Assembly: GCA_920105625.2 (NCBI GenBank)
Contig: OV050033.1
Location: 10,396,001 to 10,460,000, forward strand
Direction of reading: 5' to 3'
From: Clusia tigrina
Lineage: Eukaryota > Arthropoda > Insecta > Diptera > Clusiidae
Length of the DNA stretch: 64,000 nucleotides
Shown: positions 23,092 through 35,451 of the stretch, in pieces
How the letters are laid out: each line of letters starts with the position of its first letter
How positions within the stretch are numbered: position 1 is the first letter of the stretch
Position numbers and translations under genes: made by a program
The notes under the pieces: model-generated
What the model was told of the DNA's origin: nothing
Databases searched by the model: none
The model's input: only the letters and a program-made list of their open reading frames with translations

Positions 23092-25424
23092 GCTCAGGGC
23101 TTCAATCGAAAGTCTTATTTGCTAGTACTCATTCTCCCAGCTCCATACAGGCATAATTAATTATGGTGCAGGGTACAATAATAATATTAATAATAATAAT
23201 AACGCTTTCTCCCTCTTTCGAATGAGCTAAAAATTTGTTAAAAAGCAACAAATTTTGTGCCCAATTTGTTGGTACTGAGTAATGTAAACAGCAAGAAAAT
23301 TTTTAAATTAATAAAAGTCTGAAAATTAACATAAAAATATAAAAATAAAAGTGCCGATATGACTTGCAGCCCGAAACTGCCGACATGCTTGGTGAAAATG
23401 GACCCCGTCTCGGGGAGGAGAATGGCGTGGGAACATAATAATAATAATAATAATAATATATTTACAGACATTCTGTTTTCCCTTTAGCATTCTAGTACAT
23501 AAAATATGCAGGAAGGCGTATGTTCCTGATCTCTATACGCAAAATCTCTTTGCATCAGCTTAGCAGTTGCTTATGAATACAAGCTTCGCTAAACGCGAAC
23601 AACAAATTTTTAGCTCTTCCCAATCGGCTAAAAATGATGATTATGAACTTCGAAGGCGATGTTCAAGTTAACACTCAAGTTCAATAGCTCCTTCCATCCT
23701 ATCCTTCCCTCAAGAACAGCAAACTAAACGTATACTTTTCACCTGAATCCATTCCATTTCATCGAAGACTATTTGTTCTTCCTCTTAGCAAAGCAGCATG
23801 TTCCATACATTTAGAGATCTAGTGTTAAATCGATTTGAAACAAGAGGAAATAAAAGATTCGATTCGTTCCCTATTGTATAATAGTGTAATGTCATTGATA
23901 AAATAATATAATAATAATAAAAAGGCAGCAACTTGGAATTGAAGGATGTGGGTTTGTAAAAAAAACATTGCATTGGAAGTCTGTCCTCATTGCCTATTGA
24001 TACAGATTTTAAAATTTAAAAAAAAAAATGCTCTATAATTTAAAATAAGAAAGAAATATAAATTTGGCACAGTTTTTAGAAACGTTATTGTTTTTATTCA
24101 AACTTTTATACTAACTGATAAAGACCTATACGATCAATCTAGTAATAAACAAAGTATAATAATAGTAAGGTGACGATAAACATTAGAGACGCGCAGCATT
24201 GCTCAACAATCAATTAGAGTTTACATATATATGTATATATATATATATTTCTTTTTATATAAGTAATGAGTTTTTTCTTTCTGTTATATTACATTATTCA
24301 ATAAATTTTGAGGGTTTTCCTTTTTTTAGCTAATATATAAGCACTTAAACGATACACAAAAGATCTACTAAATTGGCATAAACTTATTGGATAATGTGAG
24401 AGAAACTAACACAGTGCAAATAAAGATAACTTTTACTTTGTGACTCCCTCCTACATAAAGTATGTACGAGTACGTTTATATACTTAAAATCAATAGATAC
24501 AATTTTGTTAATACACCGATTGGGGCAAAAGGCATAATTAAAAGCAACATGAATGCCCGCGCCGCTCTGACATAACAAGCTAAAATTATTCCAAAAGGAT
24601 GTGTTTCAATCAAGTTCATATTCAAGTATGTTTACAAAATAATAATAGATTATAAATTATAAATTTCAGATATATATATATACTTTCAATATATATACAT
24701 ATTTATATGATTATATTATACATTACACCAATTATTATATGACAGTTTTTTTTTATTTTGTTATTAATCAATCGAAGATGAAAAGAAAAAACAATATACA
24801 TATGCTTATTTCACACATTTTTTCTAGCCTATAATCTCTTTAAACATTTCTTGTTGTCTGTGCTTTGCTTATTTGTATGTTTATTTTGTTTTATTTTCAT
24901 ATAACTCTTCAAAACTTTTATTCACATTAAATAAGATATTATCTGCTTATTTCGATAAAATTGTTACAATTCCTACTTAATGTTAGCTGATTCTTTGTTT
25001 TATAAATTAGTGTGCCTTTAAATGTAATGATTTCTTGACATGAAACGGTTACAAGAATTATATACCAAAGAACTCATAAGGATAATGCGTATGTACAGAT
25101 TAAATGGGGGCGGGGGAAGTTCCAAGCTCTTTGAATACATTTGTGTGTACATTTAAAACATGGTATTGTAATTTAGATCACGTTAACGCGTTACGTGCAC
25201 TAAAACTTAAATCTAAAAAAGTCTAAATTATTATTTCTTACACATTAATACTTAATGTGTAAGTATTTTGTTTTACAAAATTCAAAAAAACATATATATA
25301 TACAAATGTGTATATATATATATGTATTTATATATATAATTTTTATATATATATATGCAAAATTTGCAACCTTCTTGAGAGTGTGAATAAGATTTACACA
25401 GGTTTATTTCTTCAACAATTTCTC

Positions 25425-26951
25425 TTACGGCTCATCCTGTGAACTGTTGCTGATTATGTCTACTGCAGTTAAATCCGATGTTGTCTCCAGTGGTTTTTCC
25501 ATGACTACACCCGTAGCAATTGCTGCCATATCTTTCGCTACCGTTACGTCGACGTCTGCAGTTCGACAACTGACAACTGTTGTATTTTTTGACGCTATCG
25601 TGTAGTTTTCCTCAGCTTGGTCTTCGTGCTCTTCATGCTCCTCTTGCTCTTCATGCTCCTCGTGCTCCGCGTGCTCCTCTTGCTCCTCTTGCTCCGCTTG
25701 CTCCTCGTGCCCCTCCTGTTCCTCTTGCTCCTCTTGTTCCTCTTGTTCCTCTTGTTCCTCTTGCTCCTCTTGCTCCTCTTGCGCCTCGTGCTCCTCTTGC
25801 TCCTCCTGTTCCTCCTGTTCCTCCTGTTCCTCCTGTTCCTCCTGTTCCTCTTGTCCCTCTTGTTCCTCTTGTTCCTCTTGTTCCTCTTGTTCCTCTTGTT
25901 CCTCTTGTTCCTCTTGTTCCTCTTGTTCCTCTTGTTCCTCTTGTTCCTCTTGTTCCTCTTGTCCCTCTTGTCCCTCTTGTCCCTCTTGTCCCTCTTGTTC
26001 CTCCTCATCCTCCTCTACTATGGCTGTTGATTCTTCGCATTTGCTGCCACTGATTTGTGTAACTTCTGTAATATCGCTTGCTACCACTTCAGCAATTTCA
26101 GTGTTATTGTCTTTCGATATCGCACAATGATTGTCATCAACAGGGAATTCGATTGGTTCATTTTGATCATCGATTTCAGCATCTATAAATATGATGAGAA
26201 AATTTATTGAATATAATAATATAATAATAGTAAACACGAGCAGAACGCACAGTTACCAATTGTTTCATCGAAACCAGCATCAGGCTCATAGTCACTGCAC
26301 TCAACAATAGTGATCCCCCCGCTGATTGATCTCGTCCTATTTGCTTTATGTTCATCGTCCATAACTACCATTGACTCCTCGTCCACCAAGTGCTGTGAAT
26401 GCGTCGTATGCGTTTCAATGTCGTCAACTTTATCGCCTTTCTCATCGTCCAGCATAATTATGTCGTCGTTCATAAGAGCTGAAGAGCATGTCACTCCATC
26501 GTCCTCCTCAACATGTTCCTCAACAATGACATCCTCATAGCTGTCATCTATAATGATTGTAGCACATTGGTCTTCTTGTTGGTGTTGTTGTTGTTTTCGT
26601 TGATACTGCTGTTGTTGTTGGTGCTGCTGTTGTTTTTGTTGTTGCTGCTGATGTTGTTTTTGTTGTTGCAGTTGTTTTTGTTGGTGCTGCTGTTGTTGTA
26701 GCTGTTTTTGTTGTTGCTGTTGTTTTTGTTGTTGCTGTAGTTGTTGCTGTATATGTTGTTGTTGTAGTTGTTTTTGCTGCTGTTTTTGTTTTAATAGTTG
26801 TTGTTGCTTCTGTTGTTGGTGGTGTTGCTGTGCTGCCTTCTGTTCATTTATTCTCGCAAGTGAATCCTGCTTTGTTGCTGAAGCTGCGGCCTGGTCCAAT
26901 TCTATTTCCCAATCGGTAACACCCAAAATAAGTGATGAGTGCTGCTGCTGC

Positions 26952-27006
<55 letters not shown>

Positions 27007-29882
27007 GATGCTGTTGTTGTTGCTGCTGAGACTGTTGCACCTGGTGAGTCGCACTGCTAATCAGGTTACTAGGTATTACGGAAACAGTATCGCCAATACT
27101 ATTAGTTCCCTCAGCAGACATACTTCCATCATTGTCCACAATTATAGGCATGTTGAGTATATCGACGGGCGTGTCCTCGGTAATCATTTGACTGTTGGCC
27201 AGCGACATCGCTGATGTTGATGATGTTGATGCTTTGTTGTGGTCAAGAAAACTTTGCGCTTTAAGCGTTGTTGTCTGCTGTCCCATCGTCAAGTTTGAGG
27301 TGCCAATAACCAGAACATTCGGTTTGGAGGTCTCAGCAGAATGCTGATTCTTACCAAGAATGTTCCCACCACTACTGATAACGTTACTTTTACTCAGTGT
27401 AATTGTACCCGTTGTGGTGCGCGAACTTGTTGCAGGCATAAATATCATATTACTCTTGTTGCCACCGATCGTTAGGGTGGTTGGTTTCGTTTGGTGGTGC
27501 TGTCCCAATTGCATGGTGCCTGTTAAACTGCCCGAAGGTGACATCGGTGCTGGTATAATTTGTACCTTTTGTATGGAGATTCGTTGCTGTGGTGCTGAAG
27601 AATTTGAAATACCTCCGGATGTTCCTAAAAGTGTATTTGCCAGCAGTTTACTTTGTAAACTACCATGCAACTTGGATTTTGCGGCATCAACATTCGCTGG
27701 CTGTATATACACTTTCCCATTAAGCGTGTGACAAATTTTCACATTGGCGCGCACTGTTCCCGCGGGTACTGTTAGTTTTTGTTGCATCAATGGAGCCTGG
27801 GTTGTTAGCGTTCCTCCAGCACTCGTACAAATGGCGGGCGTTAACCTTATATTGCTTATAATCTGTGGGCCACCCGAATTGGAAGTGTTTGTGTGGTAGT
27901 TGGAAGTAGTCTGCGAATTTTTCAGATACATATATATATATATATATATATAAGTGACAAATATAAATAAGTAGAAGAATAGAAGCGTGTCAGATGCTAG
28001 TAAATGGAATATAGTTGATTTGTTTGAAAAATAATAAACTGAACTTATCAAACAGTTTAGCAACTGAGAACAGTGCTGCCAAGTCGTATACCATTTTATT
28101 CACAATACTTTTTTAATACAAACAGAATACAAACTTGGCAGCAAATTGTTGGCAACTTAATGCATCATAGATTTATTGACTTATTTATTGAGCACTGACC
28201 GGAAAATTGATAGATATGTAACTAAAATATTAGCATAAATTCTGAACCCATTTTATGAGAAGCTCTATTGACAAACGGGGTGCGCTTCGCATTAATTGTA
28301 GTATTTTAAATTGCAACTCAATGAATTGTAGTGCGCTATTTTCACTTTACTTTCTAATAAGCCCAATCTTGAAGATTCGGCTTGTATTTTCCCCCTGGAA
28401 TCGAAATGTGTATGAACACTCTGCCCAAATCGTATTCCAATCACAATGGGCAAATTCCACTTGGAAGCTCCTAATTGGGCTCATTGGGCAAAGAGTGAAA
28501 AAGCGAATTCAAATTGAACCGCACAAATGTTAAAATGTTCTATTTTGGCAGAAAAGATTATTTTTTTTTTAGCACAATTAACACATTTAAAATTTAAAGA
28601 TAATTTTAGCTGGAAAATTAAGTACATGATTTTTACATCGCAGACTTCGCGAAAGTTGAAATTAAACTTTCGCCACATTGCTACGTGCGCACATCGCGGC
28701 AAATTGGTTTAAGCGAAAATAATGCGAAGCGCTTCCATTACGTAATTGGGTCTCACAATCCGACTTTAAAAACACACTTGTATACACATATTTACCTTTT
28801 TTGTTGTCAAACCGCCACTAATAATACTACTAGGACTCATGCCAATCAGACCACCTTTAATGCTCGTTGCTTTGCGGTACATGGAAGTGGCTGCAGTAAA
28901 CGGCGAACCCAGCGTATTGCCGCCACTTTGCCCAGTAAGCAACATGGCCGACGTCAAACCCTTCGTTGCTGTACCTCCGGCTGCAGCAACAATTGTAGCG
29001 CCATTATTTAAGGTTTTAGTAAGATTTGTTGAGCTTCCTCCAACAGTGGTGTCCAATGGGGGACCGGTCAAGACAATGGGCAATAATTTCGTAGTCAACA
29101 CTTTGCCTTGCGTGGGATGTTGCGGACTGTCACCACTGCCGATAGCGCTACCCTTGCTATGAATTTGTATAATAGAAGGTGGAGCGTGTGTGGGGGTGAT
29201 TAGGGTGCCGACTGAGGAACTCGATGTGCCAGCCCCTAAGATATTAAATATTTGCGGTTGACTAGCTGTGATCCCACTACTGCCACCACTAGCAGTGAGC
29301 TGGTCAATTGTTGTGGCATGTGACCCCATACCCACGCTGGCTAAGGACGTGGCTGTTACTACCGTTGACGAGGGCAGCTTTTTCGCCGTCATTTTTGTAC
29401 CTGGCGGTAGTATGGTGGTGTTCACAGCGCGCAGTTTATTAGCTGCCACCGAAATTTGTGGGAACGTCATAAATTGCTGAGTATGAGTACCTTGGACCGC
29501 TACAGATGGCGATTGACGATCTTCGACAATGTACTTTTGCACAGGTGTGGATAATAATTGTTTCTCTGTCTTATTAAATATAACTGGTGGTGTTGAGCTG
29601 CCTATGGTCGGTGAACTTGCTAATATCTGTTGATCTAGCGCTGTAACGCGAGTCGCTCCTGGTGGTGGTGTCGTAATCGCTGTCACTGGTATATGTATTT
29701 TGGTTAAATTTTTCGTAATATCTTTTTTCGAGGCGGCAATTTGGGGTGGTGTGCGATCTTTCGGCTCGTCCAGGCTATTGACATTTTGCAGCTCGGATAT
29801 GATTGTGTTGCCAACGTAAGTAATATTTTTCGAATTCTGTGCTACGCTTTGCAATTGATCTGATTCCTGTTGTTGTTGCTGC

Positions 29883-29976
<94 letters not shown>

Positions 29977-31805
29977 GCAATATTTGTTTCTTCTGTTGTT
30001 GTTCCACCAACTTCTGCGACCGTCTACCACTTTTAGCCGGTGTTGGTTGCTTTTTGGACGGTAACGTACTTCTCTTTGTGGGTAGTTTTTGCTTCTGTAC
30101 TTGTTGCTGATGGAAGTACCGTTGTTGTTGCAACTTGCTATGATTGATGTACAATTTTTTAATATTGCTTGAAGGCGGGACGATCTTCTGCTTTGTGTTT
30201 GCGGTTATATGCGGATATGGTTTCTGTTGTTGCTGTTGTAATTTTGATATTGTGTCAGTAACATTGCGTTTCTTATTGGGTCCAGTTGGACTGTCAGGCA
30301 TGTTGCGTTTAAGTGTCTTCTTACTTCCAGCTGCAACTGGTATTTCAGGTATCTTGAACTGTGAGGACAAAAAACTATGTTAATGCAAAGATATCAAAAA
30401 ATTAGTCCTCAGACATGCCTATTTACGCCCTAGAGACATCTTTAAGACGGTTCAAGGCATTAACGATAACTATCTGCCTATTCCTAAGCATATTATCTTA
30501 AAGGTCTTTCCGCAAAACTACAAAATTATTGATTAATTCTTGAACTGTGTGCTATTTTAAATAAATTTATTTTGTCTTTCAAATTATTTATCCTCTGCAG
30601 TAGCATAAAAGACGCACATGTACGAACCGATTGTTTAATAAAGAAAAGAGTAATAGCTATGGGAAAACTGATTTTTACCATATTCCACCATCATCAGAAA
30701 CAAAACATTTGGAATCCACAAACAAGATCTTGTAACACAGTTTACTCCAACAAAAATTCATGTCAAATTCGTTTATATTCATAGTGGAATTACTCACTCA
30801 ATTTTATTACCGACCGACTGCGTGGTATGGCTTGTAATTGAACATGGTTTATTTTTTTTGGGTGACTACCTCGACAAGATTTTGCCCCTTTTAACCATGC
30901 TTCGAGAATGTTTTAACGCTTTAACCTAAAGAATTGATATTTATGTCGTCACGCTAAATTACAATATTTCTCCGAAATACTAACTTTAGAATCATGAGAG
31001 TTGTCTTTATTTATATTTATAGCCCTCTTAGGTTTGAAAACAATAATTCAATAATACGTTTATAGCTTGGATCAACAGATGGAAATACACAAAATCAGCT
31101 GATATTTAACAAAATTTTGCAGACAAATCAGACACTTTGTTTGCTTTCCAATTGCCAACACTCAAACCTCCAAAATTAGAAATAAAATAGTTGCTGAATT
31201 TGAAATTCAATTTATCGTATGAACGCACGGCTTTAACCTTAGCTATGCTAATACTGAAAAATTCTTGTTTTACATTTATTTTTCACTCAAACGTTGATAT
31301 AAGCAGAGAAAAATTAGATTTGACAATTTTCTTTTTTTTATTATTTTTAGAATCGAAGGACATTTTAAATTATAATTTTTATTTAAAAGGATTTATTGCA
31401 CGTTTATGCATTGCCAAAAGCGATGGTATGGTTCGCCATTTATTTTGCACTAAAACAGTGCTGCCAAATTCAAGAAAATCTCCACAAAAAAAAACGTTTT
31501 CTAGTAGCCTATTTGAAAAGCGGGTCACTAATGCTAATTAGCAAATTAAATTTCTAGTATCAATTTAGGCAGAGTATATAGTCTTATATAGAGAAAATGA
31601 TATGGACAAAGCTTTCAACCGATTTACAGTATATCCGTATACTTCAAATATTTCCGCAATAAATTGCTTTTTCTTGTGTCTCCATGGAATTGCGCCATCA
31701 CAATTTCCTACTCATTTATACAAATTAAATAATGTTCATACAAAGTTAGAGCAAATGGAATAAATGAATAAAATTAATAAGCAATAAACCTATTATAATA
31801 TTATA

Positions 31806-31881
<76 letters not shown>

Positions 31882-33210
31882 GTTTCGGATAAATCTTGTC
31901 CGCACTAAATGCAAATTAAATTTACAAGCAATAGTTTGGGGGGGACTAAAATGAATAGTTTTTACTGAACTACTTATAAACAATGCGTCTCTTCATTTTA
32001 AAATAAGTGATTTTTGCCAATAAGAAAATTTTGTAATGGATGATGAATTGCAATGGATATAAAAAGCAACGAATACACCCAACTTCCAGCAATAAATTGC
32101 GTCTCCACGCATCTGTGGCGTTGCCACATAATACTATATTTGTGATTTCGGATATTAATTTTTGGACATTTTTCAAGCCATTTTTCATGTATAACACTGC
32201 TCCATTAAACAGTCAGAACAATTATATTTGATTTTACATATTAAGTGTTTTGGCGCAACAATATGGCAACACCCTCTGTGACCTTGAAACAATTTAGTTT
32301 TAAAGTAAAAAATATATATCTTCACTTGGAATTAGTTTAAATGTATTGATTACATCGATTTGTTAAATTTCTATTCATAATAGCTAATTTTGCCCATGCA
32401 AAATAGCTGCATACGCACACAAAGTGCAGACTGTACTTCAAAGCTGAAGTTCAGACGTAATTGTTACTAACTAATTATATAATGAATAATTTTGAACAAT
32501 TTTTTCGAAATACTCACTGGGTCACTAGTGACAACGTAAACACTTCGTTGCTCTTCCTTTATAGCCGCATACTCGGCGTATTCTTCGAGCACTATAGCTG
32601 CTGTATCCGTAGGGTACGGAAGTTTAGCGTTGTCGTTAGCAGTATTACCCGCAATAGCGTTAGCCATCACCCCTAAAGCAGTTTGAGGGGCCACACGCGG
32701 CAATAGGGGAAAGTAGCGTCGACCCTCACGAGACCATTCCTGCCATGTATTAGGACCCGAAATTCTACAAGTATAGAAAAATATCATCAGTTATATATTA
32801 CACATTAATCTATCATGTAAAAATGCTAATATATTCTACTTACACTTCCGCAATTGTCGACAACTCCTCATCATTGGCAACACGTCGAGCCTCTGAACGA
32901 TGACGTTCTTGCGAAATATGAAATACGCATCGCAACTCTTCCAGCAGCTTTGCCTTTGAATCGCTAAGTCCACCCTGGGCGCGAAATACGCTGATCACAT
33001 GCGAATACGATTCAAGCTCTAAAACAATACAAATTACAATTAAACCTATTCGAACGTCTCCGTAGCACATCCCGCCGTTTGGCCCACACTCTGATAACAC
33101 TGATTTGCGCAACGCCAGCGCCAATCTAAAGCTTTCCTTGGCCACTTACCTAGTCTCCGCAAAATGCCTCGACACTCATCTCTTGTCATTTGCAACGCTT
33201 GTGGCCACAT
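25425..33210 (-). CDS. Emsy: EMSY homologue, ENT-domain chromatin regulator (complete, 1485 aa)
   Basis: Exons 33150-33210, 32844-33018, 32518-32764, 28796-30358, 26257-27910 and 25425-26182 join in phase (4458 bp). The first 161 residues form the ENT domain and its extension: MWPQALQMTRDECRGILRRL, then LESYSHVISVFRAQGGL, ERHRSEARRVANDEELSTIA and SGPNTWQEWSREGRR. This matches vertebrate EMSY (RDECKRILRKLELEAY.GVISALRAQG; SGPNSSSEWSIEGRRLVPLMPRL). EMSY is a nuclear scaffold; in flies it is reported in the KDM5/SIN3 chromatin complex, and the ENT domain binds HP1-like chromoshadow partners. The rest is low-complexity Ser/Thr/Gly/Gln with basic patches (TLKRNMPDSP, GPNKKRNV), polyQ near residues 289-330, a Q/H/K-rich block, acidic stretches and a C-terminal Glu-Gln repeat. 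Recognition rests on the ENT half; the remainder is fast-evolving. Confidence 0.93.
25615..25998 (-). repeat. 9-bp coding minisatellite, (Glu-Glu-Gln)n in EMSY
   Basis: Around forty tandem copies of a 9-base unit (plus strand CTCTTGTTC and variants) encode EEQ repeats with interruptions to EGQ, EEH, AEQ and EDQ. Interruptions cluster toward the 3' end of the protein, while the 5' part of the array is almost pure, which points to recent unit amplification. The array reads through without stops in several other frames as well (Leu/Val/Pro on the plus strand, Lys/Arg/Asn on the minus strand). Confidence 0.9.
26577..26830 (-). repeat. Gln/His/Lys-rich coding repeat in EMSY exon 5
   Basis: CAG/CAA-rich sequence interrupted by AAA and CAT codons encodes a block of short Q runs separated by K, H and L. 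It is fully in frame. Interruptions make it less prone to slippage than the two pure polyQ tracts. Confidence 0.85.
26940..27007 (-). repeat. Polyglutamine tract in EMSY exon 5
   Basis: An almost uninterrupted CAA/CAG run encodes roughly 23 glutamines, flanked by further Q/H-rich sequence. Confidence 0.9.
29867..29996 (-). repeat. Long polyglutamine tract in EMSY exon 4
   Basis: A run of about 42 glutamines, nearly all CAA codons with a few CAG, lies near residues 289-330. On the opposite strand it reads as polyleucine and polyvaline, which gives spurious open frames. Confidence 0.92.
31808..31878. repeat. (TA)n microsatellite in EMSY intron 3
   Basis: About 35 uninterrupted TA units lie in the 2153-base intron 30359-32517. 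The rest of that intron is AT-rich and shows no gene. Confidence 0.95.
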
Positions 33211-34564
33211 TTTACACGTTTTGACTCCGCACGTCGGTTATGTGAATCGCGTACGGGGTTTCCACTTTGATTTTAAAGTATATTAACAAAAATTTTGGCA
33301 ATTGGAGCGAAATTTCCCAAAGAGCTACACTGCTGCTTCTTCATTCGAGAGGTTTGGGCAGCCATTAATGTTTATTTGTCAAAAAAAGTCAGTACAGTAC
33401 AAAAAATCAAAGAGTGGACGTGTTCGGAATTCCCTGAATTTGCGTTTCAGGATGCTTTCGGAAAGGCTTTAGACAAAAAAAGTGCTACATTGAGTGCGAA
33501 TTTATGAAATCAAAACAAATGAAGAAGTAAAATATTAAGATTTAAAGTAATCAAAAGGTTTGTTTAGTTAATAATATTTAGTTTATATACCATTCAATTG
33601 GCAAATGTATGCATTTTTATATTTTATAATATTGGAAAAAGAACTGACGTTCCAACAAGTAGAACCCATGACGTAATTATATTTGTTAGGTTACTGTTAG
33701 ATGGCGCTTATGAGTTGCTGACAAGGTAAAGGAAAAATCAGGATGATCTAATTAGTTCTTCCTCGGAAAGATATTACTGAACTTGCGGAATTAAGTGAAA
33801 ACGCAGCTGAGAACATATTCCACAATCAGTAAAGAAGCACAGTTTTATAATCAGCTTTACAGGAATTTATTAAATAGATTGCTTTTATCTTATTTAGAAA
33901 AATAAATGAAGTTATGAGTTTCAAGTTAAATGTGAATGTTACTCAAATATATACAGAATAGTGAGAAAATTTTGGCTCAAAACAAGAATACGAATTTGAT
34001 TGCACTTCCTCTTTCAAGATAACCATCTTACCTTATTGAAAACTTCTATTGGAAATATTCATTTTTTTCTCTCGGAGTTCTTAGAAGGATTTTCCCTCAA
34101 TCAATGTATAATATAATCGCGTATTTGCGCAATGGACTATTAAATCTTAAAGAAAACGTCCAATTAAAAATAAAATGCAAAGCTGAATGGAGTTACATGT
34201 CATATGTATTTAAGTTGGCTTTTTCACACGTATCTATTTTTGACAGTTGAAGAAAAAGATTCTACCGCTTGCTGGAGTTTGTTTCGCTATATTCTGTGAC
34301 CTCATTTTTGACAGTGTAGAAGTGTGTTTTAGATTAAGTCGGGAAGAAAATACAAATATCGATTGCCAGTTAGATCATTTAAATTTTATTTATATGGAAC
34401 TTATAAACTTATTTCTAAACTTATATCAAAGGTTTAGGCTTAGACATTACAGACAAAGAATCTATTGGTCTCTATTACCTCTTCTACTTCTAAGAGATTG
34501 GCAGATATCAGCTGATTTCTTCATTTTGATTGGCTGATTTTCTTCAGATTTCTGGTTAACCAAT

Positions 34565-34816
34565 GGCTGCATTCTGGCGACCTCTCGGTTGCCTATCGGG
34601 TGAGTGAAACAGCGCACTTTGTTTTAGAATGGGCCGCTACACAAATTTGTCACTTTATACGTAAACATCTGTTCTACAAACAGCTGTGCTATGTGCTGAG
34701 TACGGTAGCGAAAAAAATTTCCGCTCAAAGAAATTGCGTCCGCTCAATCAGCTGATTGCAAAAAATTCGGAGAATTCTGATCGGTTGGGTATCCGATGGG
34801 GTGCCAGAATGCAGCC
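34565..34816. mobile_element. 252-bp MITE with inverted ends and a 3-bp AAT duplication
   Basis: The left end GGCTGCATTCTGGC is the exact inverse of the right end GCCAGAATGCAGCC, and imperfect pairing continues inward. AAT flanks both ends (34562-34564 and 34817-34819), fitting a 3-bp target duplication. There is no coding capacity. The 3-bp duplication suggests PIF/Harbinger or a related superfamily, although that group usually uses TTA/TAA. Confidence 0.65.
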
Positions 34817-35451
34817 AATGATAAACAAACCTATCCATATAGGCAACTAAGACAGTTTTTTTTAAATGTCAGAAAATTTTACGTTTAAGTGTCCCGTCTC
34901 TATGGTCTCTGATTTTTATCTTGTAATCTAATTTATAATTTTTCTGAACTTGATAAATTTCTAAAATCTGCTAAAAAAAAAAAACTGAGATCATTCTAAC
35001 AACTATCAAATGGTTTTTTAACTTTATTTTTTCTTTATATTAGCAGCAAATGTTACGGAGCAATGATCTCAGTACATTGATGTCTATAACTTTGCTCAAT
35101 GGCTGATCTACATAGTATCTCAGCTTAGAGCGGCAAAGAGATCTCAAAATGCATTGGTTATTGCTGCACTTTTCTGCTCTGGCTTGGACATCTTTTGAAT
35201 GCTTTTCATTTGGAAAAACCTATAATAAAATGTTCAGTTACAAATAATTGTAGAGCGAAAAAGCGTGTTTTGACATGACAAAAACTTTATAAAGTAAAAG
35301 CAATAGCATAGAGCAGTATTACTCTATGGCAATAGTGCCGCACAATGCACAATTAATTATGTGACCTCTATGCCCCAAAATTACAACAAACACTTTCAAC
35401 ATTAAGCTAATTGGAAAAACAATTATTTGTCAATTGGTTTCGTGATCGCTC

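Larger units (their letters stand above)
21144..25424. other. Intergenic region between dynein (5' end) and EMSY (3' end)
   Basis: Both flanking genes are on the minus strand, so this gap should hold the dynein promoter and the EMSY 3' UTR. It contains an unexplained ORF (21292-21540), a LINE scrap (21804-22016) and a MITE (22561-23091). From 23100 to 24500 there is AT-rich sequence with trinucleotide (TAA) runs near 23180 and 23440. Very AT-rich sequence from 24000 to 25424 probably belongs to the EMSY 3' UTR; a minus-strand AATAAA near 24089 is a candidate end. Confidence 0.55.

Noticed and set aside
23238..23471. Hydrophobic 77-codon minus-strand ORF
   Set aside because: Composition follows from TAA-repeat and AT-rich DNA; no recognisable protein and no supporting splice sites.
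24200..24260. TATA-rich runs as promoter elements (also 25300-25345 and 27931-27950)
   Set aside because: They are simple TA repeats in 3' UTR or intron sequence, not placed upstream of any gene start.
25580..26053. Plus-strand Leu/Val/Pro-rich and minus-strand Lys/Arg/Asn-rich reading frames over the EMSY repeat
   Set aside because: They are shadows of the 9-bp array, which is open in several frames; only the EEQ frame joins EMSY exon 5 in phase.
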